From Tubulanus polymorphus (Eukaryota > Nemertea > Palaeonemertea > Tubulaniformes > Tubulanidae): a stretch of 64,000 nt of DNA. Numbering within the stretch: position 1 is the stretch's first letter; each line of letters begins with the position of its first letter. The notes beneath the pieces are model-generated. The model was given only the letters and a program-made list of their open reading frames with translations. It was not told the origin of the DNA and searched no databases. The position numbers and the translations under genes are program-made. This document shows positions 34,021 through 47,100 of this stretch, piece after piece. The stretch is taken from contig NC_134028.1 in the NCBI RefSeq assembly GCF_964204645.1, positions 1,426,001-1,490,000 on the forward strand, in the 5' to 3' direction.

Positions 34021-34143
34021 GTGAATGATTACTCAATAGACGACCCGTATTCACATGTCATGTGAATCATTACTCGATAGACGACCCGTATTCACATGTC
34101 ATGTGAATCATTACTCGATAGACGACCCGTATTCACATGTCAT
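34021..34143. repeat. 41-bp tandem repeat (3 copies) spanning the GBF1 stop codon
   Basis: Units GTGAATCATTACTCGATAGA + CGACCCGTATTCACATGTCAT at 34021, 34062 and 34103. The GBF1 stop (34133-34135) lies in the third copy, so expansion of this array extends only the 3'UTR. Confidence 0.95.
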
Positions 34144-35122
34144 GTATCACAGGAATGTGAGGTCTAGTGATTTCTTTCGCTCGTTCAGGGGTACCCTAAA
34201 TAAACAATAATACAGAAATACATCAATTCTTAGACAGATATCTCATTTGTATTTCATTTGTTAATACAGGGGAGTCTCCTTACAATGAACTTAAGGGTAG
34301 CGGAAAATCTGTTATTTGTAACCGATAGTTGAGTGAATCTTAAACTTTTGGACAATCCTGATTTTGTTATATTGGACACATTGATTATCCGCCAAGATTT
34401 TGAATCCATTATTACAAACGTTTCCTTCATTATCAATCAAAATGATGTTGAATTATCCACCATCCTTTAAGACATCGGTCCCAAACAGTTGCAGATTTAC
34501 AGTTCATTATATCTAGGAGGTTTCATTGCTGTAACCTACCTACCTGTGGTGAGATGATCGGAACATTGGCACTAGTATTGATTACATCAGGATTGTTGAG
34601 CAGTATAGGAATGTTACTAGCTGTTTCATCTTTCTGCGGTAGAGGTGCGTGTAACACACATTTAGGAGCGTCAGACGGAGTAGAATGCGTCAGTGCCGTT
34701 ATATTCTTCTCGTCTTCTGATTCAATTGTTACAACTGTTTGATAAAAGAAAAAAACAAAAATTTGTGTTAATATTCAGTGTGATGTACTATGAAACCAGA
34801 CTGGGAGATATATCTAACAGGGTGGTTCATAAAGTACATAGCGCTACAGAATCTACAGATGAAGACATTTAAACTACACGACATACAAACATCTATCCAA
34901 ACACCTCCTGCACACTAGAAAGTCAGGTTTCTTACAGGCAATCTAAACTATTCAGTCTTAATCACTGATTTGTTTAGTATCGCGGCCGGATCAGGACCGT
35001 AGAAATGCAGATATTACCTGTAGACTCACATGAAGGTGTAGAAGGTAAAGGTGTGGATGGTTGAGGCTCTTGCTGTATAGGAGAGGACGATGTGTCCTGG
35101 GTTGAGGTTTTCACTGGAATTG
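34133..35122 (-). other. GBF1: GBF1 exons 33-35: Pro/Ser-rich C-terminal tail
   Basis: Exons are 35018-35122, 34544-34734 and 34133-34195. They encode a Pro/Ser/Thr-rich tail with [20 protein letters not shown], which parallels the LPIILNPALIEATSPVP motif near the human C-terminus, and end THE-like as [10 protein letters not shown]. Phase agreement (1, 1, 0) supports all three; the last exon has no direct homology support. Confidence 0.85.
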
Positions 35123-38100
35123 CTGGAAACAATCGAATCAACGATCACATTGTGCACGAATTCATTACACAATACAAGAGAGGAAATACAGACCATAGGG
35201 AATTATCATAATACATACCTTTTTGATGTGGTTTAAAAACTTCTTCTTTGAGATTAGGTAAAAACGTATCGATACGATCCCACGTCAATTTCCATAGTTT
35301 CGACTCATCGGGATCTCTCAATTCGAATATACCAGCTGTATCCATCACTAGTAACATATTCTTCAGCGATTCAGGGATAGCTTCGTACTAAAAATCACAG
35401 TTCAATATTCATCTTATGAATCTATCGAATTTATATATTGACATCGACAAAATGGAATCGGTTTTCTAAAACGAACCAATAAATCGCTATTATCGGCGTG
35501 CATGTATTTATCCATGAATTCTAGAATCGTCAACCAGAGGGCGGTGAACGTCGACAGCGACAGAAGCGGCGATAAATGCTGCAGAAAAACCTATAAAATA
35601 GAAAAGCAAGTTTTTTGTTACATGAAATAAATTAGATTTACAGTAGATTTACACTTTATCCAAATTAATAGTCCGAACTACGAGAAATCTGGATACTTGA
35701 TATTCATTTATTAACGGACTATAAAACTATATTTGGATTAAACCGATTTGAATGAAGCTGGTTTGACTGTGAAATCAAAATCAATAGATTATTGCTTACT
35801 TTACAGAGTAGAGTAGAAGCTCTCATTCTTGTTTCCTCGACCCCAGTTGGATCTTGAAGATTGAAATTGTTTAACAGTTTTGCGAGAAGCGGAAACATCA
35901 CTTTATTGAAACACGATTCCCATTCGATCGCCGATAACGTCTGCAAATCGTGTACGAGCAGCGCCCTCTGTAAGTAAGTTAAAGCCTGACTTCTTACTTG
36001 TCTCCGTGTGTCGCAGCACAATCGAGCAATTCCTGAAATACATAAAATGTATTCAATATTTGAAGAGTTTTAGAGAACCTGGTGTCAAATTAAACCGAAG
36101 TGAAAATAGGTAGTATTTGTACGTTAACTGATTCTATTAGAAATCACAAGCTTTCACTGCTAGCGCTGAGTAGCTTCAGCGGGTAAAATGAAAAATCAAG
36201 TTAACTTTCATCACAGTACTTCCTGTTTTCATATTGACTGTGTATTTGAACTGGTTGATACTAACCCTGTAGTAGTGGACACCAACACTGAGCCCACAGT
36301 GTACTAGTACCAGCATCAATACTACCATTATTAGATTCATCAGCCCATGAACTAAATATCGCAGCTGCTCGAGTGTGTAATGTATGCATCAGGTCCAATA
36401 ACTACAAAATCATCATCAATGAAAATCAGTTAAATGTGAAACCCGGTCGAGAACTGTGGAACTGGGTCGCAAACTGTGGAACTATGTCCAGAACTGTGGA
36501 ACTATGTACAGTGGAACTAGGTGCAGAACTGTGAAACTATGTCCAGAACTGTGGAACTATGTCTAGAACTGTGGAACTATGTCTAGAACTGTGGAACTGG
36601 GTCGCAAACTGTGGAACTATGTCCAGAACTGTGGAACTATGAAAAGTGGAACTAGGTGCAGAACTGTGAAACTATGTCCAGAACTGTGGAACTATGTCCA
36701 GAACTGTGGAACTATGTCCAGAACTGTGGAACTATGTCCAGAACTGTGGAACTATGTCCAGAACTGTGGTGTTGTTGAATAAGACATACATACTTGAATA
36801 GATAACGAATGATATCCACCAGTGACTGTTTCCGGATCAGTTTCATCGTCCGATGTTTGCTGTTGTTGTTGTTGTAAATGACTAGGTGAAGAACGCGATC
36901 GTTTCATATTCTTACGGTGTTTCTTATCTTTAGATTTATTACTCACAGTTCGACTCGCTGTACTCAAACCTACGCATATACAAATACATACACACACTTA
37001 CTGACGAGGTATAGAATATCTAAGATCAGTTGCAGTTCTAAATCAGAGGGTCAGTTTACAGTTACGAGTTAAGATTTGACTCAAAGAGTCAAAGGATAGA
37101 GAATAAACTAATTTGACTCAACAGTAAACTGGGTCAGTCACTGCAAAATTGGTTAGAGTTAACTGGTGGACATAAAATATGTCCTTATGGTGATTATGCA
37201 ATTTTCCACTACATAACTGGTAAAGTTTAACCGACTTTTAATCTACATGTTTCCCGGCGAGTAAAACGTTAAGAATAATACGTACCTCCGTTGAGTCCGG
37301 CCTCGACGAACGTACGAATACAATGAACGCAACTCTCGAAGTTATGAGGAGTAACGTGAGCTGCGTCTCGTACGAGGAACGCGAGGGTCTCACATGATTT
37401 CATCAATGATTTCATATCGTGATGTTTGATCTCTTCGTTCAGAGCGATGTTATACTGGTTGTTGCTTTGATGAGATTTTTTTGTATTTTGCGTCGACGAT
37501 GTTTGCGATTGATTGGCAGACGACGTTGATGATGATGTCATTGACTGCTCAGAATCCTGTTTATTCACCTTTAAATGAAATAACAACAATTTTAATAAAC
37601 ATTGATGGAAAACTCACTCTGTTTGTGGAATCGCAACCTTACCGCATTATGCACCGTAATAAATGACATAAGCGACCGGTGTCCACCGGCAAATTGCTAA
37701 TTCAGACTGGTATAATGATAATACACAAAATCCCACAATTGAAAAGAGTCGGAAAAGGTTTGATAAAGCGAAAGGTTTATTTTCACCGTTTCGAATATAT
37801 CCTAACAGTATTCCTGAAAACGACTATTATGATTAAGTCAAAACATCGAAAATATATCATTTACAAAAGCAAATCTTTTCGGACTCTTTCTGAGAGTTGG
37901 ATTTTAATGCATATTGACTCAGCTTTTAGTTAAAGTCCCGGAATACCTACCAGTAGCCAACTGCCGCCATCAGGAGCAGGTCTAACATTGAGTTGTGTAT
38001 TTGTACGATGTCTATTGCTCGGTTCATACAGTTCACTATCACTAGTATACCCCCGATCACTTTCACAATCACCGTGAGTTTGTAATTCACTATCGCTCTG

Positions 38101-41100
38101 AGCTCCTGAATAAACAATATTTACATTCAGCACACAATCTTTATTCATAGTTCCAGTTCCATGGTTCCTGGTTCACATTGGACTCGAAAGGTTTAAGAGA
38201 ATTCTATCAATTAATAAACCCATTTCTAATTGTTAATCTTATCTTGTTTAAATTTTTGTGAGTTTTGTGATTGTGTAAATGTAAAGCTCCTTTTAAGAAA
38301 TAGTTATGATAATCAAATGAATTAAACTTCACTGAGACATGTGAGTCCTATAATTTGAGAAATGTTGAAATTGTCCCAAGATTTGTTCCTACCTGCATCG
38401 GATAAAGTTTCCTGTACGATTGAGTCGGACATTTCTTGTTGTAGTAATGGCGGTGGGCTGGCTCCAGCTCCGGCTACCTCTAACAGTGTAAATAACGTAT
38501 ACCAGTCGTCAGATGAATGTATGTTAGCCGCGTTCGTACGTAATAATTCATGCAAACCGTACGATAACTGACGACAAACGCTGTAAACAACACCTCCTTT
38601 TATCATTAATAACATCCGTAAAGACGTGAGAACCTGAAAATACAAAACACAAATTAGGTTTCAGTCAATTGTATTCGAGTTTGAATATTGGAAATCTACT
38701 TGTGTTCTCCATATGCTGGAACTTTAAAGGAGCAGCATTGATTGCTAAGTGAATGACATCATGGTTGATGAAGTATCAAGGCTTTCGATACCCAAAAAAT
38801 ACAGAAAATTAAGCTTAATTTTGGTGTAATCTTGATATATTTAAAAGCAATTATCAGCATTAATAGAATATTGACATCAATTATGGTAGAGGGGGATATG
38901 AAAATGAAAGGGATGGCCCCCTCTTAAACCTGAGATTATTCACCTGTATTGAATTCAACATCTTCAGATAAATTAGAGACAGTATTCATAATCAGTACCT
39001 GTGAGGCTATTATCAGCATTAATAGAATATTGACATCAATTATGGTAGAGGGGGATATGAACATGAAAGGGGTGGCTAATTTTCAGCGGGGGGATATGAA
39101 AATGAAAGGGGTGGCCCCCCTCTAAAACCTGAGCTTATTCACCTTTAATGAATTCAACATATGCTCAGATAAATTAGAGACAGTATTTATAATGAGTACC
39201 TGTGAGGCTATTTCTTCACGACGTAGCAGTCTGATAGCGATACGTAGCAGACCGACGACTGTTCGTTCGATAAGAAACGTCGGTTCACTCGCATTGACTA
39301 GAACGTTATAGAAATGATCACGAATTGATTGCCAAATAGGACTCACTCGATCTCTACAAATAAACAAACAGATTACAAATCATTCTTAATAACCGGACGT
39401 CAAAGCTGAATGAATGATTGAATAGTTTTAGTCACCTGTTTTGTAAAACAACTCTGATCAACAATTCCAAATAAAATACCGAAGCATCTTCGTCGAATGT
39501 TGTTCCCCCGAGCGAGTCGTGATGAGCTATATGACCTTGAGCGGCGAACAGTAGAGCCTGAATCATAAATAAACGTTACAGAAATGAGTTATTCCTATCG
39601 CTCTGGTAGGAATATCCATCTATTCATCATTGTTCGTACCTTAACGAGTTCTTGTAAAGAATCAATACGTAGGAATTTAGTATCGATTATAAGCTGTTCT
39701 AAATGACATTCACGTATACAATTGTGAGCTTGTTTAATCGCTTCTTGATCTTCGGGACTCGGACCTCTCTGATTCGCCGGTTCAGACAGAGCGAAATACG
39801 AATAAAACGAACTGAACACACCGGACTCGGCTCTGAATGAGACAATAACATTAAATATTCAAATCATAGAATAGATTATTTCATTTTGATTAAATTTACG
39901 CAGTGAAACTCACTGAAATTCAACTGTACTAATAAACATACCTGGAGGCGGGTACCTCTTCTCTTATTAATGAAACTCTTCCGGTCGGATCAATAAAATC
40001 TTCCACTTCGACCAGTATTTTAGGCAGTAGTTTAGCTCTGTACAACTGCAGCAGACAATCGAGAATATTCTTCCAACCTTCTCGTAGTATGTCGCCGTGA
40101 CGATGAGCCAGACCGAACACCGTTTTCGCCGCTAACTGTGCTTTTTGATTATTTCCGAACGTGACCGGTATATTCTCCGGAGACTGTCGATAAAATAAAC
40201 GTGAAACGATAAATAAATCCTCGCTGAATCGATTGAATTACTAATGATAATGATTCAAACATACCTCAGCGTTACTGAGTAGAGTAGTGAATTTACACAA
40301 CGATATCACGAGATTGTCAAATACATCGCTGAGTCCATAGTGAGCAGAGATCATAGCACATTTCCTACATATCAATTCATTAAAACATGATACAGCTTGA
40401 TACAGCGCGAAGCAGAATGAGGGAGCATGATTTAGCTTGATACAGCCAGATACAGCTCGGTAAAGCATAGAGTGAATTCTCGAATATATCAATCACTAGT
40501 TGTCATTCAACTTACCTAAAACCGGAGATTGCCTTTTGTATAATCGTCTCATCCATACTTTTATCAAATACAAAAGACAAAGCAGCGACAGTCGGACCCC
40601 AAATCAATGTGAATAGATCGTGATCAAATGATCCATTTGGGGCATGGATGAATATCCCTTCTTTACTGGTTCCACGTCTTAACAGCACCTTTAATCATTA
40701 CAAAATATTCATCAACTCATAGTCACATTTATAGAAATACAGAACTATAACCCTAGACTAAATACATGCATCACTGCTTACCTTCCATAGATAGTTCTCT
40801 TTTACCAGTCCAGTCTGTTCTGCTGGCATTACTATTTCATCAGTCCTAAAACATGATCGCAGCAATTTAATTGAATATGAAAACAGAGCATGGATTTCAT
40901 TTCAATCCCTGAAATACCCGTGCTAGACTGAAACTGACCTTATTGCTGCATAGATTTCATCGAGCATTTCACCATCAAAATCAACCCCACCATTGACACC
41001 TTTTACATTCCGCTTAAATTGCTGAAATATCGAAACATCTCACGATAAAAAGACTGATAAATTTCCGACAAATAACCACCTAGAAATATGCAGGTTATTA

Positions 41101-44100
41101 CAGATATTAGCTAATCCAAAATTCCCTAATTTTCCTTGTCGAAAATTCCCTACATTAGATATCTTCAGTGATACCGATACCTCTGTTCCTTATCGAGAAT
41201 TTCCTAATCCTTGTGCCACTTGTCACAAGACGTCAAAAATTCAAATTCCCTTGAATTGACAATAGAAATTAGAATTTTCTTGAAGATCTATAATTTCCTA
41301 TAAATTTTCCTTATCAAGAGGTTCCTTGTGCCACTTGTCACCAGCAATGTCGCCGAAAACTCAGTTCCCTTATTGACAACAAAAAGAGTCCGAATTCTGT
41401 AATTTTCTCATGGATAGTAACTTACGTGAACTGTCATTGGTATATTTTGTTTTTTAACGTTGTGATTGTGTTGATCGACGTTCAACATGATGACAGCGTA
41501 CGCGAGAGTGAACGCGGCATCGACGTTCGCGAACGGTTCTCCGTTACTACGGTGCCAATGTTCGGCGAAATGTTCCATCAGATACGATATAACCGGAGCT
41601 TCCCCTGGCAAGCGGAACGATTCGAGATATAATCGCAAAGCTTCATCGACTCGCAGATCCTCGAACATGAAAGACCTATAAAAACAGACAGTCGTCAGTC
41701 AGAGCAGTGAAAACGATCAGTGTACAGTATACTGTACTTGCCTCGGATGTTGCAGGACCAATAAAGTCTCTGCGAGGTATGTGAATTTCGGGGCAGTCAG
41801 GGATAGATTGTTATCATGTAAAATGTGTAATATGTCAAGCAGCGAACGTGATAATCAGAGGCAATTGACTCAGGGGTAAACAATGGATTGTTATCATGTA
41901 GAATTTGTAATATATTGTCAATTGACTCTGGGGTAAATACAGTCTACTGTAGCTGATTACTGATATTGACTCCGGGGTAAATACAGTCTACTGTAGCTGA
42001 TTACTGATATTGACTCCGGGGTAAATACAGTCTACTGTAGCTGATTACTGATATTGACTCCGGGGTAAATACAGTCTACTGTAGCTGATTACTGATATTG
42101 ACTCCGGGGTAAATACAGTCTACTGTAGCTGATTACTGATATTGACTCCGGGGTAAATACAGTCTACTGTAGCTGATTACTGATATTGACTCCGGGGTAA
42201 ATACAGTCTACTGTAGCTGATTACTGATATTGACTCCGGGGTAAATACAGTCTACTGTAGCTGATTACTGATATTGACTCCGGGGTAAATACAGTCTACT
42301 GTAGCTGATTACTGATATTGACTCCGGGGTAAATACAGTCTACTGTAGCTGATTACTGATATTGACTCCGGGGTAAATACAGTCTACTGTAGCTGATTAC
42401 TGATATTGACTCCGGGGTAAATACAGTCTACTGTAGCTGATTACTGATATTGACTCCGGGTAAATACAGTCTACTGTAGCTGATTACTGATATTGACTCC
42501 GGGGTAAATACAGTCTACTGTAGCTGATTACTGATATTGACTCCGGGGTAAATACAGACTACTGTAGCTGATTACTGATATTGACTCCGGGGTAAATACA
42601 GTCTACTGTAGCTGATTACTGATATTGATATTGATGATGAAACTTACTTCACAAAAGCCTCTAGAACCTCCTTATTTTTCTTACTGCTGATATATTCTCC
42701 GATCATTTTCTTGTCGAGTTTCGGATTTTCCTTTAAGAATGTGACGATCTCTCCGGGAATCAGAGGAGTCGATAATAACCCGTTATCCTGTAGGAACGCG
42801 ATACCCTTCGCCGGTTTCACGTTGAACTGCTCCGAACCGGTTTGTAACAGCTATGAATAAAACGATGTAATGTTTTAAAACAGTCGTGAATTTCTCAGAA
42901 GAAAATGAAATTCCTGATTTTCAGACGAACCTTCTTCTTGCGTTTAATCGCGGCTATTTCTTCCTCGGTCGGAATTTTCAAAGATACTTTCATTCTATTC
43001 GGTCGAATCGTTGGACCTTTTTTCGAAGTTTTCGATGAATCGTTGCAATCATCGAGTTCCTTCCCGAGGGATGTGGCAGTTTTCTGTCCTACGGCGTACC
43101 CGGATACAGGTGGTGGCGGGGGTGTCGTGTCGTAATCTGTGTAAGATTCCTCTTTTTGCTCTGTCATGAAATAGACAAGAAACTGGTTTAGTTTGCGATC
43201 AGGATCCAGTTCCACAGTTGTGAGTTAGAGTTAACTCTGAGTTAAAATTAGTTCATTCTCAATGAGTTAACTCAGGGTCAAATTTTAACTCCGAACTGTG
43301 GAACTGGACCCAGACTACTTAGAATTTGAGGCCATTTTTAAGTGAGAAGTATCTATCAATTTACCTTCTCCGTTCTCTAAAGCGAATTTGACCGTTGAAG
43401 TTTTATCAGACTCTGAGTCGTTAAGTTTAGTAGCGTTCAGTATTCGACTGTGGCAATGTTGTTCTATACTATCAATAACCGTAAGTAAAGCGTCCAATGA
43501 AAGCAAGTGAGTTGTGTATAATCCGGACACAGGAAACGCATTCTACATAAATAAATCAATATCATTATTATTTCATTCATTTTCAATATTTCAGGTAAAG
43601 TTCAGGACCAGCAGTTTTGAGTAAGAGTTTTTTCAATGTCGACTGTGGATTAATGTGACACTAACCTTTGAAAGTAATTTCGTTAAATCTTCGAATAAAT
43701 TCGAACAGAAAATATCACAGTCATAATTGAGATAAAGTTCAGTAACGAGTCCGGGAATTCTCCACAGTTGAACGACTGATTCTAAAGCTATTTCTCTCTG
43801 TTCAAACGATATTCGCGGAGATTCAGACACTATAATATCCATCAACTTCGTCAGATAATGCTGTAAACAGAAACATCCATATTAAAGCGCATTTTAGACC
43901 CTCGACCAAACAAAAATTCCCTGATTTTATTTTAAGATATCTTCAATGGGGGCTCTTTCTTTTCAAGAGGTTCTTTGCACCACTGATCACCAGCAAGAAC
44001 AAGACACCAAAATAAAATTCCCTGATTTTCAAGAAAAGAGTCAGAATTCCTTGATTTCAGTACAGGGAAAAAAATTCATCCAGAATTTTCTGATCTCCCT

Positions 44101-47100
44101 GATCTGTGAGAGCCCTGGAGTTTTATCGAGACAACCCCAAATAATTTGTTCGTTTTAAAGAAATAAATCGTACCTCTTGTTGAAATTTGAGGTGGCTACG
44201 TTGTGACTCAAACAGTAGAAAACACACTCTGAGAGCGCCGTTAAATAAAGACAATCGTTCTGAATGAAGGAGCTGAAAATAGGAGGACAAATAACATATT
44301 TCAAAAACAGTTTTTGACTGATGAATTCATCTGACAATATACGGAGTATTTGATATTTACCGAATAGAGATTTCTGCATAATTCATCTTTAACGAGACTC
44401 AGTAATGAGTTAAACTGTCCGATATAATCAGCGCCAGATTCCAGTCCAACCGTTAATAGATGTAAACCCATGTGTATCATGATGTCGTTGTTATGGCGAT
44501 CGATAGGATTGATTAACGATATTAGGAAACGGAATAATTCGCGTACACACGGCAGTCCATACGGTATCAGCGGCGCTCCTGAAAATAGCTCATAGTTATT
44601 GGTCACGAGAACATACTGTATATTCCAGCCAATAAGCCGATTTTTACCCCTAAATAATCATGATCCACTGAAAGGATAGTCAAAATCATATCAGGGACGT
44701 GTAGAAACGGTGGGATCCTGTTATTATCGTATCCTTAGAAAACGGTTCTTTTTTTCTCACCTTCTTTTTGAAATTGTTGCGGTGTAAATCGGACTCCGCG
44801 TGGATTCACGAAGTCCGAGTCTTGAATCGACGAGGCAGCGTCGGAGTGAATCGATTCCTGATCATCACCGATCTCAGACGGACAGCTCACCTCTGAATTC
44901 AACTCTGTTTCACTATTACTCGGCTACAATAAACACAGCCTCAGATAAACATCAAATAGAAGAAATTCTTTCTAAATTGTTAAAAGCCCAAAGATATTTT
45001 TCTAACCTTCAGAGTAGAATTTGAATCATCCGCGATACTTAACGAAATGACATCACATTTTTCATCCGCTGTTTGTTCTGTGTCTTGCTCATCGTTGACC
45101 AGTTGACCGGGTTGTTGACCGGTATCGATGTTTCTATCGTCCGGTTCATCGCCCCCGGTCATTTCATCCGTACAAACAATCGTGACGTCAGACGACACCG
45201 GGCAGCTCGCTTCAGATTCCGTTTCGTGTTCCTCCTCGTAACGCTCCTAAAAAATATCATCAGTTCATTTTCAACATTGATGATCAGATTTATTCACAGA
45301 AAAGTTTATGATAAATCAGGACAATCTGTCGAACCTGAGTCAGATATAAGAAGAAAATTGAGCATGATACCTATGGGTTTGGATTATGGTAACAAAAGTG
45401 TACCCTATTTCAACTTCTGTCTGATATTGGCGCCTTTTTCACAGTTCTCAGTGAAAACATTTGAAATGCAGAAATTTTAGCGCCAAAATCAAATGATGAA
45501 CCTAATGAAATGTTTGAGCGGCTCACCTGAAAACTCTCCTGTATATCGACCATGTTTTTAGTAGCGGAAGGTGCTACCGGTGTCGTAGCTATCACTGGTT
45601 CTGATACACTATCTTCGATATCTTCAACAATTTCACCAGTTGAACTGCCGTCTGCCGCTGGTCGTCCTGTCGAGTCGTCTTTCAGTTGTTTTTGATGCGC
45701 ACGTTTATGATGAGGTTTCGGAGAACGTTTTTTCTTTTCGCGACGAGCGGCGTCCATACCTCCAGCTCTCATCTTCAACTACACAAACAAAATACACATT
45801 TACTGATCATTTCACATGATTTGCTCGGTTACAGTTAACTAGTGGATAAATGTCATAGTGACCTTTGAATCAACCACCAGTTAACCAACCAATTTCACAC
45901 GATTTGCACTGATGGAAACAGTCACTCAGGTGGTTACAGTTATCCAGTGGATAAATGCCTTAGTGACTATTGAATCAACTGCAGACCCTGGTCGAAAAAA
46001 TTACCTTTTTCGTCAGATTATGCACCCATTTGTTATCCTCTTTAAATTGGGGCAGTCTAGAAAATAATAACTGCACCATATCCATCAATGTGTGTTCAGC
46101 TGACTTACGCAATAACTCTGAAATAAAAACATTCCACACTTGAGATTTCAATGTGCTCCACGGAGACAATTTATCCGGAAATGACTTTTTGATTCAGAAT
46201 TTTCTCGGGGAAGGACACAATACGTCATTACTCACCGCTGAGTCTCATCTCAAAACAAATTCGAAAACATGACTGCATTATTTCACAAACCGATTCATTC
46301 GTTAGTTTCGCGCCGGCCGGTGTCAACAGTAACGTTCGTAAAACCTATACGTGCAAATTCATTATAGAAATTATCTTAAAACCAGTGAAATAGGGGCGCC
46401 ACCTGTAGACATATCGATGAACTATACTCACGTGTAAGATCTTCATAAGCACGACCTCGTCTGAACCGGGATCAGTGCCGACGAACCGAGCGTGGGTGAC
46501 GGCGTCAGCGATGTTTTCAATAGCTGCCGTTGATGAATCATACGTCGGTTCTAAAAACAAAACGAACAAACGTCATTTAAATTCAGTTTCATCGATCAGA
46601 GTTCTTACAGATTCCCTGATTGAATTATTAGATATCCTTGTGCCACTTGCCACCAGCAAGAACAAGACGCCAAAGATTCAAATTCTCTGACTTTCAAGAA
46701 AAGAGTCAGATTTCTTTGATTTTCCGATTCGGAATTCCCTGATTTTCCGTGATGTCCCTGATCTTTAAGAACCATATGATTCATATTTTCATTCCGATTT
46801 AATCGCAATACACGATGACTTACCTACTAAACCGTATGAGAGGAATTTATTCACTGAAGTCAAAGCCAGACCAGTTATCGGTCCAGTTGTATCTTCAGAA
46901 CGAATTACATCCAAAAATGGACTGAGAAATACATTCGGTTCGATTTCATCTAATTCTGGAAAATAAAATCAAATATTTTGAGAATCTATCACCCAGATAC
47001 ATTAAAACCACTGCATCAGAGGCATGGATCTTACAAAGCCAACCCAACGGACAGAGAAATTTAGTGGAACGCTTTGCAGTTTGGATCTGTTCGCTAAACT

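Larger units (their letters stand above)
40782..43160 (-). other. GBF1: GBF1 exons 14-18: Sec7 catalytic domain
   Basis: Exons are 42931-43160 (upstream linker ending KRKKK), 42648-42850, 41426-41675, 40939-41021 and 40782-40845. The Sec7 core has motif 1 [10 protein letters not shown] with the glutamic finger E832, and motif 2 [18 protein letters not shown], which with motif 1 forms the Arf-binding groove. The human motif reads NTDQHN where this protein has NVDQHN (Val873), a small departure next to the active groove. The intron between the two core exons holds a 0.7-kb minisatellite. Confidence 0.96.

Noticed and set aside
41706-41760. Splice-like signals upstream of the Sec7 exon (CATCCGAG / GCAAGT)
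   Set aside because: The phase already closes exactly between 42648-42850 and 41426-41675, and the GBF1 alignment leaves no missing residues.
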